DNA of 37,284 nucleotides from Methanocorpusculum sp. Its GTDB lineage: Archaea; Halobacteriota; Methanomicrobia; Methanomicrobiales; Methanocorpusculaceae. The notes below the pieces were generated by a model. The model saw only the letters and a program-made list of their open reading frames with translations. It ran no database searches and was not told where the DNA came from. How positions within the stretch are numbered: the stretch's first letter is position 1; the number at the start of each line of letters is the position of its first letter. This document shows, piece after piece, positions 15,685-24,135 of this stretch. Made by a program: the position numbers and the translations under genes. The stretch covers positions 1 to 37,284 of the forward strand of contig NZ_JAUSPQ010000002.1 in NCBI RefSeq assembly GCF_030655665.1, written 5' to 3'.

Positions 15685-17490
15685 ATGAGACAGAATCCCG
15701 ATATCCTTGATAAGATCCTTTTCAATAATAAACTGGAAAACGCACTGCGCTCGGCACACATAATTGTCCCTGTAGATCAGTATATGATGCTTACAATACT
15801 GATAACCGTGTTTTCCGGCATTATGATCGCCCTTTTAGGAACTCTCATAACGGTTATGGGCATTACAATTCCCGTTATCTCATTTATACCGGCATGGGCA
15901 GTTATCACCATCAGCTGTATACTCATTCCAATCGGAGTCTTCATCTGCTTTTATTACTATCCGATGCTTCAGGCCCAAGGCAGAAAAAACAAAATTGAAC
16001 AGGATCTGCCCTATGCGATAACCTACATGCAGGCATTGTCTTCGACGATAAACCTGTATGCAATTTTTCGAAGCGTGTATGAAGCAGCTGACCTCTATGG
16101 AGAAGTTTCACGGGAATGCGGGCTGATTGTCCGTGATGTGGAATTGTTTGGCGAAGATCTGCTGACGGCAATAGAAAACACCATAAAAATAACTCCTTCG
16201 GAAAATTTTCGGGAATTATTAAACGATCTTGCCCTTGTTTACAGAAGCGGCGGCAATATGACCAATTTTTTCAACTCCAAATCAGAGTCATACCGTGAAA
16301 TTGCCAGACAGCAGCTGGATGCACTCTTACAGTTTTTGGAAATGATTGCAGAGGTTTATGTTACGGCGTTTGTTGCCGGACCGATCGCCATTATGATCAT
16401 GCTCGTTGCCCAGAACCTTTCGGGTCAGAATACCATGGGAAATATTATGCCGATCATGCTGATTTTCCTGCCGCTTGGTGCGATAATATTAATTGTGATC
16501 CTGTATATTCTCCTGCCTCCGGACAATCTAGGAATTGCCAGCAGGGAGATCAGAGATAGTGAATACGGATCTGATCTTCTTGATGCGGAAACAAAAACCG
16601 AGCCTGATGCTAAGTTCATCAAGCAGATAAATGCACGAAAAAAGATCATCAGATATTTCGATATCCTAAGGCATCCGATTAAATTTTTCATTTCGGATTA
16701 TACGATTCCGGGAATCATCGGAGCAATTTTTGCAGCACTCGTAGTTGTATCCTGGATCACCGGCACATTTGCTAATGTTTTTCCGGTAATGACAACGGAA
16801 GTTCTCATTTGCATCATAATTATTGCGGCCGCTCTTCCGTTAATGACTGCATATGAGATCAGAAAAAACTATGTAAACAAAGTAGAGAAGCAGCTTCCGG
16901 AATTTCTGCGGGAAATTGCCGATATGCGTGATATCGGCATGACACTCCAGGGGGCAATAGCAATGATTTCCGGAAACAAAACCGGTGTTCTTTCATCAGA
17001 GATCAAAATCGTGACGAAAGAACTTTCCTACGGAGCACATCTTTCAAACGCTTTGGTCAGGATGGAGGAACGTATCGGTCTTGTTTCGGTGAAAAGGGCA
17101 ATTTCACTGTTAGTGAAAGCAAGTGAAGTCACAGATTACATCAGGGAAATCCTAACGATTGCAATCTCTGATCTGGAACATTATATAAAGATGAAAAGCA
17201 AGCGTCTGAATGTCTCGTTTGTCTATCTTGCGGTCATTTATCTCTCATACGGGATTTATCTTTACTCAGCATATCAGATGAACGTTGCATTCATCTCAAG
17301 TTTCTCATCATTTGATATCACCTTTGATCTGACATCAAACAAGACGGATATGTTCCATATCGGCATAATTCTTGCATTTTTTTCAGGAATCATGGCAGGA
17401 CAGATGTCGTCAAACAGTGTTCTTTGCGGTCTGAAACATTCAATTATCTTGCTTATTGCAACCATTATAACATTTGTGTATATTATCTAG
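15685..17490 (+). CDS. TadC/GspF-type pilus assembly membrane platform (duplicated F domain)
   Basis: This 601-residue integral membrane protein has two copies of the type II secretion F fold, about residues 100-280 and 385-560. Hydrophobic segment groups lie at about 30-100, 225-280, 335-395 and 510-600. The soluble parts, beginning IEQDLPYAITYMQALSS and VEKQLPEFLREIADMRD, are the typical helical cytoplasmic domains that contact the ATPase. Archaeal pilus systems usually encode such twin platforms directly after the ATPase, as here (12-base gap). The role is to anchor the ATPase and pass pilins into the growing filament. Confidence 0.9.
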   Translation: MRQNPDILDKILFNNKLENALRSAHIIVPVDQYMMLTILITVFSGIMIALLGTLITVMGITIPVISFIPAWAVITISCILIPIGVFICFYYYPMLQAQGRKNKIEQDLPYAITYMQALSSTINLYAIFRSVYEAADLYGEVSRECGLIVRDVELFGEDLLTAIENTIKITPSENFRELLNDLALVYRSGGNMTNFFNSKSESYREIARQQLDALLQFLEMIAEVYVTAFVAGPIAIMIMLVAQNLSGQNTMGNIMPIMLIFLPLGAIILIVILYILLPPDNLGIASREIRDSEYGSDLLDAETKTEPDAKFIKQINARKKIIRYFDILRHPIKFFISDYTIPGIIGAIFAALVVVSWITGTFANVFPVMTTEVLICIIIIAAALPLMTAYEIRKNYVNKVEKQLPEFLREIADMRDIGMTLQGAIAMISGNKTGVLSSEIKIVTKELSYGAHLSNALVRMEERIGLVSVKRAISLLVKASEVTDYIREILTIAISDLEHYIKMKSKRLNVSFVYLAVIYLSYGIYLYSAYQMNVAFISSFSSFDITFDLTSNKTDMFHIGIILAFFSGIMAGQMSSNSVLCGLKHSIILLIATIITFVYII

Positions 17491-17499
17491 GTGAAATCA

Positions 17500-17925
17500 A
17501 TGAAATTAACTAAAAATGATGATGGAATCACCTCAGTTGCCGGAGAGATGCTGATTCTGGCACTCATACTTATACTGATATCTTTGTTTGCTATGTCTGC
17601 ACTTAATCTGCTGCCGGGCGAACGCGACACTATTGTCGATGTTTCGATGAACAAATCAGTTGATACGATATATTTCTGGCACAAAGGAGGTGACTGGGTT
17701 GAGGGAAAAGAGCTTACAGCAGTATTGACGCCTACCACCGGCGGAGATAAAATTGTTCTTGAGAAAATTTCCCTCACAGACTGCAGAAACAATGAATCCG
17801 CCGTCTTTGATCTTGGCGGATGTTATGCCGTAGATACCTCAAGTGTTCCATTTGACAGTTATAGTCTGAGATTGACAACAGCCGATAGTGTCATTTATGC
17901 AAAAGACGGGTTGGTGATTTCATGA
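17500..17925 (+). CDS. Small pilin-like protein (minor pilin candidate)
   Basis: This 141-residue protein has a short leader (KLTKNDDG) and then ITSVAGEMLILALILILISL, a pilin-like helix in which Glu lies at position 7 after the predicted cut. It differs from the class A and B pilins of this locus. The body holds two Cys residues (LTDCRNN and GGCYAV) that could form a disulfide outside the cell. The ATG at 17500 follows AGGTGA by five bases. A GTG at 17491, nine bases earlier, is the alternative. The four-base overlap with the next gene indicates coupling. A minor or initiating pilin role is likely but unproved. Confidence 0.78.
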   Translation: MKLTKNDDGITSVAGEMLILALILILISLFAMSALNLLPGERDTIVDVSMNKSVDTIYFWHKGGDWVEGKELTAVLTPTTGGDKIVLEKISLTDCRNNESAVFDLGGCYAVDTSSVPFDSYSLRLTTADSVIYAKDGLVIS

Positions 17926-18725
17926 AAAAAACAAACGATGATGCAGTTTCAACCGTGATTGCCATGATGCTGATTCTCGCAATTCTTTCAACCTGCATCG
18001 CGGTTTATACGACGACATATGTTCCGGGATTAAAACAACAATCTGAAATTATCCATAGTGAGGATGTGAAACTCGTTTTTGACAGATTTGCATCGGATGT
18101 GGATAATATGTACAGCCTTGGAAAACCAGCGCAGTTTTCCGAAACATTCACACTTGGAGGGGGCAACGTGCTTCTATCACCGGCGAAATCAAGCGGAACT
18201 GTTGAGGCAGAGAATGCTGTAATCGGCACACTCAAAATACCAGGGAACTCCGATAAGGAAATAACGCAGGTGAATCTCACATACACTCCGTCATTTACTT
18301 CATGGGAAAAACAGGGATATGCTTATGAAAACGGTGTTGTATGGATCACGAAAGATACTAAAAAAACACCGGGATCTCAGACATTATTTACAATTGAAAA
18401 TGGAATCAGCAGAGAAGAGAGTATTGTCAAAGACAGACTTTCGGGGAAATATATTACTGTGACAACCGATGAAAACAACAATGCCACGGTAACGATACCT
18501 AAGATGAGTATTACTGAAAAAAATAGTATTACCGGCAGCGGAAATGCAAATATCCTCATGAATGCATCGATTGCACCGATTGCAGATATTCTGCTCATTG
18601 CAGGAGAATGCATCGAAATTTTCGACATTAACGGCACTTCGGTTTTCAGATATCCCGAAGTACCGAGTTCGAGTAATATGAATCTGAGCGTCAGATGGCT
18701 GAATATAACGGTGAGTACAGAATGA
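17922..18725 (+). CDS. Pilin-like secreted protein, larger minor pilin candidate
   Basis: This 267-residue protein has the leader KKTNDDA and then VSTVIAMMLILAILSTCIAVY, an atypical prepilin-like signal helix. The rest is a predicted beta-rich extracellular domain with several N-glycosylation sequons (NLT, NAT, NAS, NLS, NIT). It resembles the large pilin-like proteins that accompany archaeal secretion ATPases. Both of its ends overlap the neighbouring genes by four bases (ATGA), so it sits in a tight operon. No enzymatic motif is present. Confidence 0.75.
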   Translation: MKKTNDDAVSTVIAMMLILAILSTCIAVYTTTYVPGLKQQSEIIHSEDVKLVFDRFASDVDNMYSLGKPAQFSETFTLGGGNVLLSPAKSSGTVEAENAVIGTLKIPGNSDKEITQVNLTYTPSFTSWEKQGYAYENGVVWITKDTKKTPGSQTLFTIENGISREESIVKDRLSGKYITVTTDENNNATVTIPKMSITEKNSITGSGNANILMNASIAPIADILLIAGECIEIFDINGTSVFRYPEVPSSSNMNLSVRWLNITVSTE

Positions 18726-19210
18726 AAGAGAAAGACAGTGCAGTTTCCCCTGTTGTCGGTATAATGCTTTTACTTGCCATGACGATCGTTGCAGCCGGCG
18801 TTCTTGCAGCATTTGCAGGAGGGATCGGATCAGTTTCAGAACCAACACCATCGGTAGATCTCTCAGTATCGTCATACGGCTCGGGAGATAATCTCAGACT
18901 GCTGTTTGAACACAAAAGCGGGAATGGATTGACCCCGTCTGATATCAAAGTCTCATTTCTAGTGAAAAATCCGGATAAAGATGATTATGGAGGTTCCTTT
19001 ATGCTTACTGAACTTACAGACGACACGGCATGGTCTGCAGGAGAGATACTCACGACAGAAAATATCACGAAAACATCAGAAATTTTTGGTATAACCGTTG
19101 ATGAATTAAAAGCTGCTGCTAATGTATCAGTTCCAGTTGAGATCAAAATCTATCACCTGCCGTCATCGACAATCATTTATCAGTCAACTATCCTTTTGGA
19201 GGGAAAATGA
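18722..19210 (+). CDS. Pilin-like protein, class A
   Basis: This 162-residue pilin-like protein has a very short leader (KEKDSA) and then VSPVVGIMLLLAMTIVAAGVL. It carries the class A body seen in the divergent operon: LRLLFEHKSGNGLTPSDIKV and the C-terminal VPVEIKIYHLPSSTIIY. The frame is open from 18695, but the ATG at 18722 overlaps the upstream stop (ATGA), with GGTGA upstream, and places the leader correctly. It is followed, with a four-base overlap, by a class B gene, repeating the pair structure of the divergent operon. Confidence 0.84.
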   Translation: MKEKDSAVSPVVGIMLLLAMTIVAAGVLAAFAGGIGSVSEPTPSVDLSVSSYGSGDNLRLLFEHKSGNGLTPSDIKVSFLVKNPDKDDYGGSFMLTELTDDTAWSAGEILTTENITKTSEIFGITVDELKAAANVSVPVEIKIYHLPSSTIIYQSTILLEGK

Positions 19211-19668
19211 ACCGCAAAAAAGAGCATGGAGTCTCAGAAGTTGTGGGTGTGCTGTTAATGCTCACCGTTACAATTCTGTTAGTCAGCAGTGTTGCTATTA
19301 TCATGAATAATTCGGTTGAAACTACGGAAAAACCCATTACGGCAAATGTTGTGGCAACCGATATCGATGACGGGAATGTTATTTTGGAACTTATTTCGGG
19401 AGATTCATTTTCTCTTGATATGATACATATCAGACTTGGTATCCGTGAGGAATCGGACAAATCCATTATTCTCAAAGGTGATTCTTTCGAGGCGTATACC
19501 AACAGCAGAATTATTTCTCTTGGAGACAGGTTCAAAATACTTGGTGAAAAAACCGGGACAAATATTAAAATGGATAATTTCATCGTATCAATGGGAAAAC
19601 ATCTGATGTATACAATCTATGATTCAGAGGGAAAACCTATATCATCAGGGGAAATATTAGTTGCCTGA
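19207..19668 (+). CDS. Pilin-like protein, class B (last gene of the assembly operon)
   Basis: This 153-residue pilin-like protein has the leader NRKKEHG and then VSEVVGVLLMLTVTILLVSSV, with Glu instead of Pro in the SPVVG motif. Class B marks are ILELISGDSFSLDMIHIRLG, SLGDRFKILGEKTG and the ending LMYTIYDSEGKPI. The ATG overlaps the upstream stop by four bases, and GGAGGG lies a few bases before it. It is the shortest class B member. T-rich stretches at about 19720-19735 and 19800-19805 lie downstream. Confidence 0.84.
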   Translation: MNRKKEHGVSEVVGVLLMLTVTILLVSSVAIIMNNSVETTEKPITANVVATDIDDGNVILELISGDSFSLDMIHIRLGIREESDKSIILKGDSFEAYTNSRIISLGDRFKILGEKTGTNIKMDNFIVSMGKHLMYTIYDSEGKPISSGEILVA

Positions 19669-19849
19669 GGCAGAATACCACAAAAACAGTCCATCACGAA
19701 AATCAGCAAGAGCGGAATACTTTTTCCAATTTTCGATTTGAATCATTTAACCACACATCTGTTTTGGCACTGATAACTGAGAGTGGAAAACCATGAAACT
19801 TTTTTGACGAGATGGTAAAGAAAAAAAATGTAAGTATTACCTATTTTTT

Positions 19850-19866
19850 AAAAACAAAAAAAAACA
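19850..19866 (-). terminator. T-rich terminator of the tRNA gene
   Basis: The plus strand here is almost entirely A, so the tRNA transcript runs into a long oligo-T stretch immediately after its 3' end. Confidence 0.5.
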
Positions 19867-19867
19867 A

Positions 19868-19941
19868 TGGACCCGCTGGAATTCGAATCCAGGATCTCCG
19901 CCATGTCAAGGCGACGTCATAGCCAGCTAGACCACGAGTCC
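19868..19941 (-). tRNA. tRNA-Val (anticodon GAC)
   Basis: The minus strand folds into a complete 74-base cloverleaf. The acceptor is ggactcg with cgggtcc and discriminator A. The D arm starts gtct and carries gg in the loop. The anticodon stem tcgcc/ggcgg surrounds the loop ttgacat, giving anticodon GAC, which reads Val GUC. The T arm is ctgga-ttcgaat-tccag. CCA is not encoded; the next bases are ttg. No intron is seen. A TATA-like box lies at 19984-19993, about 47 bases before the 5' end, and a T-rich run follows the 3' end. Confidence 0.95.
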
Positions 19942-19983
19942 AGACATATGCACCTTGTGTGCCTTACTAGATTGTCACCGGAC

Positions 19984-19993
19984 ACATATAAAT
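19984..19993 (-). promoter_or_regulatory. TATA box upstream of tRNA-Val
   Basis: Read on the minus strand this is atttatatgt, a good archaeal TATA box. With a start about 25 bases downstream, the pre-tRNA would have a leader of about 20 bases. Confidence 0.45.
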
Positions 19994-20018
19994 TTTTTTA
20001 ACTTGTGCCGGGAAATGA

Positions 20019-20032
20019 AGGGGATATCCCCT
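20019..20032. repeat. 14-base perfect palindrome after serA
   Basis: The sequence aggggatatcccct is its own reverse complement. It lies just past the serA stop and before the tRNA promoter. It could form a small 3'-end hairpin of the serA mRNA. Confidence 0.4.
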
Positions 20033-20036
20033 GCAT

Positions 20037-21620
20037 TTACAGCCGAACGAACTTTGCTGCAGTGATCCCGTCACTTGACGCGACTTCCTTCATCACTTCA
20101 GGAGAGACGACATCGTCAACAGCGAGGATCATCAGAGACTCGGAACCGACATTCCTGCCGCCGACCTGCATACTGGAAATATTTACATGATGCTTGCCAA
20201 GGATCATACCGACCGGACCAACAACGCCCGGACGGTTCACATGATCTGCAAGGATCACAAATCCGCTTGGGACAAGATCCGTCGCGTATTTGCCGATCGA
20301 AAGGATACGCGGACCTGCACGGGTAACGATACCCGAGATCGACTCGCTGCCTTTCTCCGTCTTGAACGTGAGCGTCACAAGAGACTTGTAATCGCCTGCT
20401 TCGGTCGAGGTCTTCTCAAAGATCGTAATACCGCGTCCCTGGGCAATGATCTCGGCGTTCACGATGTTTGCCGGCTCATGAAGGACCTGCTCAAGCATGC
20501 CTTTGATCCCAAGCCTGGTCACATACTTCAGATTCTGCTTAAGGTCGGCGATCTCACCGAGGTAGGCAAACTCGACTTCCGTGATCGCACCGTCAGCGAT
20601 CTGGGCAGCAAGGCTTCCCATCTTCTCTGCAAGAAGCGCATACGGATCGATCTTCGATTTGACTTCCGGCGTTACGAGCGGTGCATTCACCGCGCTCTTT
20701 GCAGAACCGCCTTTCAGGACATCGATACACTGATGAGCAACGGAGATAGCCACATTCTTCTGGGCTTCGACCGTACTTGCTCCAAGGTGAGGAGTAACGA
20801 TCACAGAATCCAGTTTCAGAAGCGGGGACTCGGTCGGCGGTTCGGTCTCGAACACATCCAGAGCAGCTCCAGCCACTTTGCCGGCGACGATCGCATCATA
20901 GAGATCCTTCTCATCGATTATACCGCCACGGGCACAATTGATCATCCGGACACCGGTCTTCATCGTGGCAATAGACTCCTTGTTCACGATATGGGTCGTT
21001 GACGGGATAAGAGGCGTGTGGACCGTGATAACATCTGCACGGGTAAAGAGCTCAGCAACGCTCATCATCTCAACACCCATCGCGGCTCCGACTTCTGCCG
21101 GGATGAACGGATCGTAGGCAATGACCGTCATCTGAAGGGCCTGGGCACGCTTTGCAACTTCACGGCCGATACGTCCGAATCCGACAACGCCGAGGACCTT
21201 GCCGTTCATCTCGTTGCCCATGAATTTGGAGCGTTTCCATTCGCCTTTCTTCAGGGATGCGCTTGCCTGCGGAATGTTTCTGGCCATTGCCATCATCATC
21301 GCGATCGTGTGTTCGGTCGCTGCCAGCGTGTTGCCTTCCGGGGCATTGGAAACGATGATGCCTTTCTTGGTCGCTGCTTCACAGTCGATATTGTCAACAC
21401 CTACACCGGCACGGCCGATGTATTTCATTTTGTCAGCCGCTTCAATGATCCGGGCAGTAACCTGGGTCCCCGAGCGGACGATCAATGCGTCGTATTCACC
21501 AATGATTTTAACGAGTTCGTCTTCAGAGAGATCAGCTTTCTCATCGACTTCGCAAAATCCCTTTAATATAGCAATACCCTCTGCTGCAAGAGGATCAGAT
21601 ACTAGTACTTTGAAGCTCAC
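20037..21620 (-). CDS. serA: D-3-phosphoglycerate dehydrogenase
   Basis: This 527-residue enzyme of full family length oxidises 3-phosphoglycerate to 3-phosphohydroxypyruvate with NAD, the first step of serine synthesis. The nucleotide-binding motif is GFGRIG at 147-152. The catalytic residues are R231 in NCARGGIID, a Glu near 260 and H278 in TPHLGAST. The C-terminal half holds the intervening ASB-type domain and a final ACT domain (VILADHVNRPGVVG onward), the usual serine-sensing module of long-form SerA. Translation starts at GTG (21618-21620). A TATA-like box (21650-21661 region) about 30-40 bases upstream implies a very short leader. Confidence 0.95.
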   Translation of the reverse strand: MSFKVLVSDPLAAEGIAILKGFCEVDEKADLSEDELVKIIGEYDALIVRSGTQVTARIIEAADKMKYIGRAGVGVDNIDCEAATKKGIIVSNAPEGNTLAATEHTIAMMMAMARNIPQASASLKKGEWKRSKFMGNEMNGKVLGVVGFGRIGREVAKRAQALQMTVIAYDPFIPAEVGAAMGVEMMSVAELFTRADVITVHTPLIPSTTHIVNKESIATMKTGVRMINCARGGIIDEKDLYDAIVAGKVAGAALDVFETEPPTESPLLKLDSVIVTPHLGASTVEAQKNVAISVAHQCIDVLKGGSAKSAVNAPLVTPEVKSKIDPYALLAEKMGSLAAQIADGAITEVEFAYLGEIADLKQNLKYVTRLGIKGMLEQVLHEPANIVNAEIIAQGRGITIFEKTSTEAGDYKSLVTLTFKTEKGSESISGIVTRAGPRILSIGKYATDLVPSGFVILADHVNRPGVVGPVGMILGKHHVNISSMQVGGRNVGSESLMILAVDDVVSPEVMKEVASSDGITAAKFVRL

Positions 21621-21788
21621 GGATTATCGTGTACATATTTGGTATTCACCCGTATAGTATGTTTCTGTGCTGAGCAAAACCCCTCTCCAAAGTGGAGAAA
21701 TGTCGTGTTCGCATCCCATATCATCCGGCGATCCGCCGCCGCCACTCTATAATATGACCGGCAGTTGATTCTGCCCCCTCTCCAATAA

Positions 21789-21817
21789 TCTATTATTGTT
21801 AAGAGAGCAATAATAGA
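21789..21817. promoter_or_regulatory. Perfect inverted repeat directly upstream of ppsA
   Basis: Ten-base arms tctattattg (21789-21798) and caataataga (21808-21817) are separated by nine bases. The element ends ten bases before the ppsA start codon, so it covers the promoter or leader. It is a likely operator for a dimeric repressor or a leader hairpin. Confidence 0.5.
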
Positions 21818-21827
21818 GTGAGTATCT

Positions 21828-24107
21828 ATGGACAAATCACCCAATATTCTCTGGCTGACTGAAATCCGCAACACTGACATCCCCTCAGTAGGCGGGAAAG
21901 GCGCTTCCCTTGGGGAGATGACCCATGTTGGTCTGCCGGTCCCACAGGCGTTTGTGGTTACAGCGCAGGCATTTCGCCAGTTCTTAAAGCTGACAAAACT
22001 TGAAGAACCCCTTTTCTCCATTCTCGAAAAACTCGACGTCGACAACAATGATGCACTCAACGCCACTTCCGACAAAGTAAAGGCGATGGTAAGTGCGGCA
22101 AAAATGCCGGCAAAGATCAAAGCTGAGATCCTTGAATCATACAAAACGATGGGTAATGACACCGTCGTTGCCGTACGTTCAAGCGCTACTGCTGAAGACC
22201 TTCCTGATGCATCCTTCGCAGGTCAGCAGGATACCTATCTGAACATCCTCGGCGACAAGGACCTTCTGGAAGCAGTCCAGAACTGCTGGGCATCCCTATA
22301 CACTGCCCGTGCAATATACTACCGTTCAAAGAATGGATTCGATGACCGCAGCGTGAATATCGCGGTCGTTGTCCAGCAGCTTGTTTTCTCTGAAAAGGCC
22401 GGAGTAATGTTCTCGTCCCACCCGGTTTCCGGTGCAAAAACCGTGATGATCGAAGCATCATGGGGTCTTGGCGAAGCGATCGTTTCCGGAACCGTCTCTC
22501 CTGACAACTATGTCTATGACAGAAAAGGCAGAAAGATCGTCCAGAAAACCATCGCCACAAAATCCGTTGAGATCATTCCGGATGGAAAGAAAGGAACCAA
22601 AGTCGTTGAAATAGCGAAAGATAAGCAAAACGCCCAGGTTCTTTCCGAGAAGGATATCCTCCGTCTTGCAGAGTATGCGATCAAATCCGAGGAGCACTAC
22701 AAGAGTGCCCAGGATATGGAATGGGGTATGGTCGGAGACACGATCTATATCCTCCAGTCCCGCCCGATCACAACGATCCAGAAAGATTCCGGAAAGTCCA
22801 AAAAATCCAGCTCATCGTCAGCCACCGGCACTATCATCCTCCAGGGATATGGAGCATCCCCGGGTATTGCCTCTGGAAAAGTCGTCATCGTCAATGATGT
22901 AAAAGACACTTCCAGGATCCAGGAAGGAGATGTGATGGTCGCGACCATGACGAATCCCGACATGGTCCCGGCAATGAAAAAAGTCGCCGGTATCATCACC
23001 GATGAAGGAGGAATGACCTGCCACGCTGCGATCGTTTCCCGTGAACTCGGGACCCCGGCAGTCGTTGGAACCAAACAGGCAACTTCCCTTCTGAAAGAGG
23101 GACAGATCGTCACGATCGACGGTGAAAAAGGTATCATCTACGATGGAAAACTTGCCGTGACCGAAGAGTGCGGAGCCTCACCCAAAGGTCCGGCGATCGT
23201 CGCTTCTCCGATCATCACCGCAACCTCCGTAAAGGTCAACGTATCTATGCCGGAAGCAGCAGCCCGTGCTGCAGCCACCGGAGCAGACGGTGTTGGACTC
23301 CTCAGGATCGAACACCTCATCATCGGCATGAACAAAACCCCTTCCTGGTATATCAAACACAATAAACAGGAACAGTTCATCACCGAACTTATGGACGGGA
23401 TCAGAACTGTTCTTGACGCATTCCGCGGAAAATCTGTCTGGGTCAGAACACTCGACTCGCCGACCGATGAGTTCCTCAATATGGAAGGCGGCGAAGACGA
23501 ACCTCATGAGCACAACCCGATGCTCGGATTCCGCGGTCTCCGCCGTGACCTCCGCCAGAAAGAACAGTTCAAGATGCAGGCAGAATGTTTCCGCCGTCTT
23601 TGGGAAGCAGGCTACCACAACCTTGGTATCATGTTCCCTCTCGTCCAGCACCCGCGTGAATTCCTTGCTGCAAAAGAGGCATTCCGCGAATGGGGACTCG
23701 ATGTCGAAAATATGGATCTTGGTATCATGGTCGAGATCCCCGCATCGGCGATCATCATTGATGAGTTCATCAAAGCCGGCATCGACTTCTGTTCCTTTGG
23801 AACGAACGACCTTGTCCAGTACACGCTCGCAGTTGACCGGAACAATGGTCTGATCGGCGAGATGTACGAACCCGAACACCCGGCGGTCAAACGCCTTATC
23901 TCAAGTTGTGTCGCCCAGTGCAGGGAAGCAGGCGTGGAATGTTCCATCTGCGGTCAGGCAGGATCCGATCCAAAGTACGTCAAGTGGCTCGTAAACGAGG
24001 GTATCTCCAGCGTTTCCGCAAACATCGACGCCATCCAGAAGATCAGAGAGACCGTTGCAAAAACGGAAAAACAGATCATTCTGAATGCAGCACTGAAGAA
24101 AAACTAA
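21828..24107 (+). CDS. ppsA: Phosphoenolpyruvate synthase
   Basis: This 759-residue enzyme converts pyruvate, ATP and water to PEP, AMP and phosphate, feeding gluconeogenesis from pyruvate in autotrophic methanogens. Domains in order are an N-terminal ATP-grasp nucleotide-binding region (VGGKGASLGEMT, AVRSSATAEDLPDASFAGQQ), a central phosphohistidine swivelling domain with GGMTCHAAIVSREL (catalytic His near residue 399), and a C-terminal PEP-binding barrel. That barrel includes VRTLDSPTDEF, MLGFRGLR and the CSICGQAGSDP motif with catalytic Cys. All are intact. A GAGTGA site lies a few bases before the ATG. A perfect inverted repeat just upstream suggests transcriptional control. Confidence 0.96.
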   Translation: MDKSPNILWLTEIRNTDIPSVGGKGASLGEMTHVGLPVPQAFVVTAQAFRQFLKLTKLEEPLFSILEKLDVDNNDALNATSDKVKAMVSAAKMPAKIKAEILESYKTMGNDTVVAVRSSATAEDLPDASFAGQQDTYLNILGDKDLLEAVQNCWASLYTARAIYYRSKNGFDDRSVNIAVVVQQLVFSEKAGVMFSSHPVSGAKTVMIEASWGLGEAIVSGTVSPDNYVYDRKGRKIVQKTIATKSVEIIPDGKKGTKVVEIAKDKQNAQVLSEKDILRLAEYAIKSEEHYKSAQDMEWGMVGDTIYILQSRPITTIQKDSGKSKKSSSSSATGTIILQGYGASPGIASGKVVIVNDVKDTSRIQEGDVMVATMTNPDMVPAMKKVAGIITDEGGMTCHAAIVSRELGTPAVVGTKQATSLLKEGQIVTIDGEKGIIYDGKLAVTEECGASPKGPAIVASPIITATSVKVNVSMPEAAARAAATGADGVGLLRIEHLIIGMNKTPSWYIKHNKQEQFITELMDGIRTVLDAFRGKSVWVRTLDSPTDEFLNMEGGEDEPHEHNPMLGFRGLRRDLRQKEQFKMQAECFRRLWEAGYHNLGIMFPLVQHPREFLAAKEAFREWGLDVENMDLGIMVEIPASAIIIDEFIKAGIDFCSFGTNDLVQYTLAVDRNNGLIGEMYEPEHPAVKRLISSCVAQCREAGVECSICGQAGSDPKYVKWLVNEGISSVSANIDAIQKIRETVAKTEKQIILNAALKKN

Positions 24108-24135
24108 CCACATATTATTTTTAGCGTGATTTTTC

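Noticed and set aside
20187..21002. 271-codon open frame antisense to serA
   Set aside because: It is rich in Arg, His and Asp as expected for a shadow frame. serA explains the region fully.
23178..23879. 233-codon open frame antisense to ppsA
   Set aside because: It overlaps the conserved C-terminal PEP-binding barrel of ppsA and has no independent evidence.
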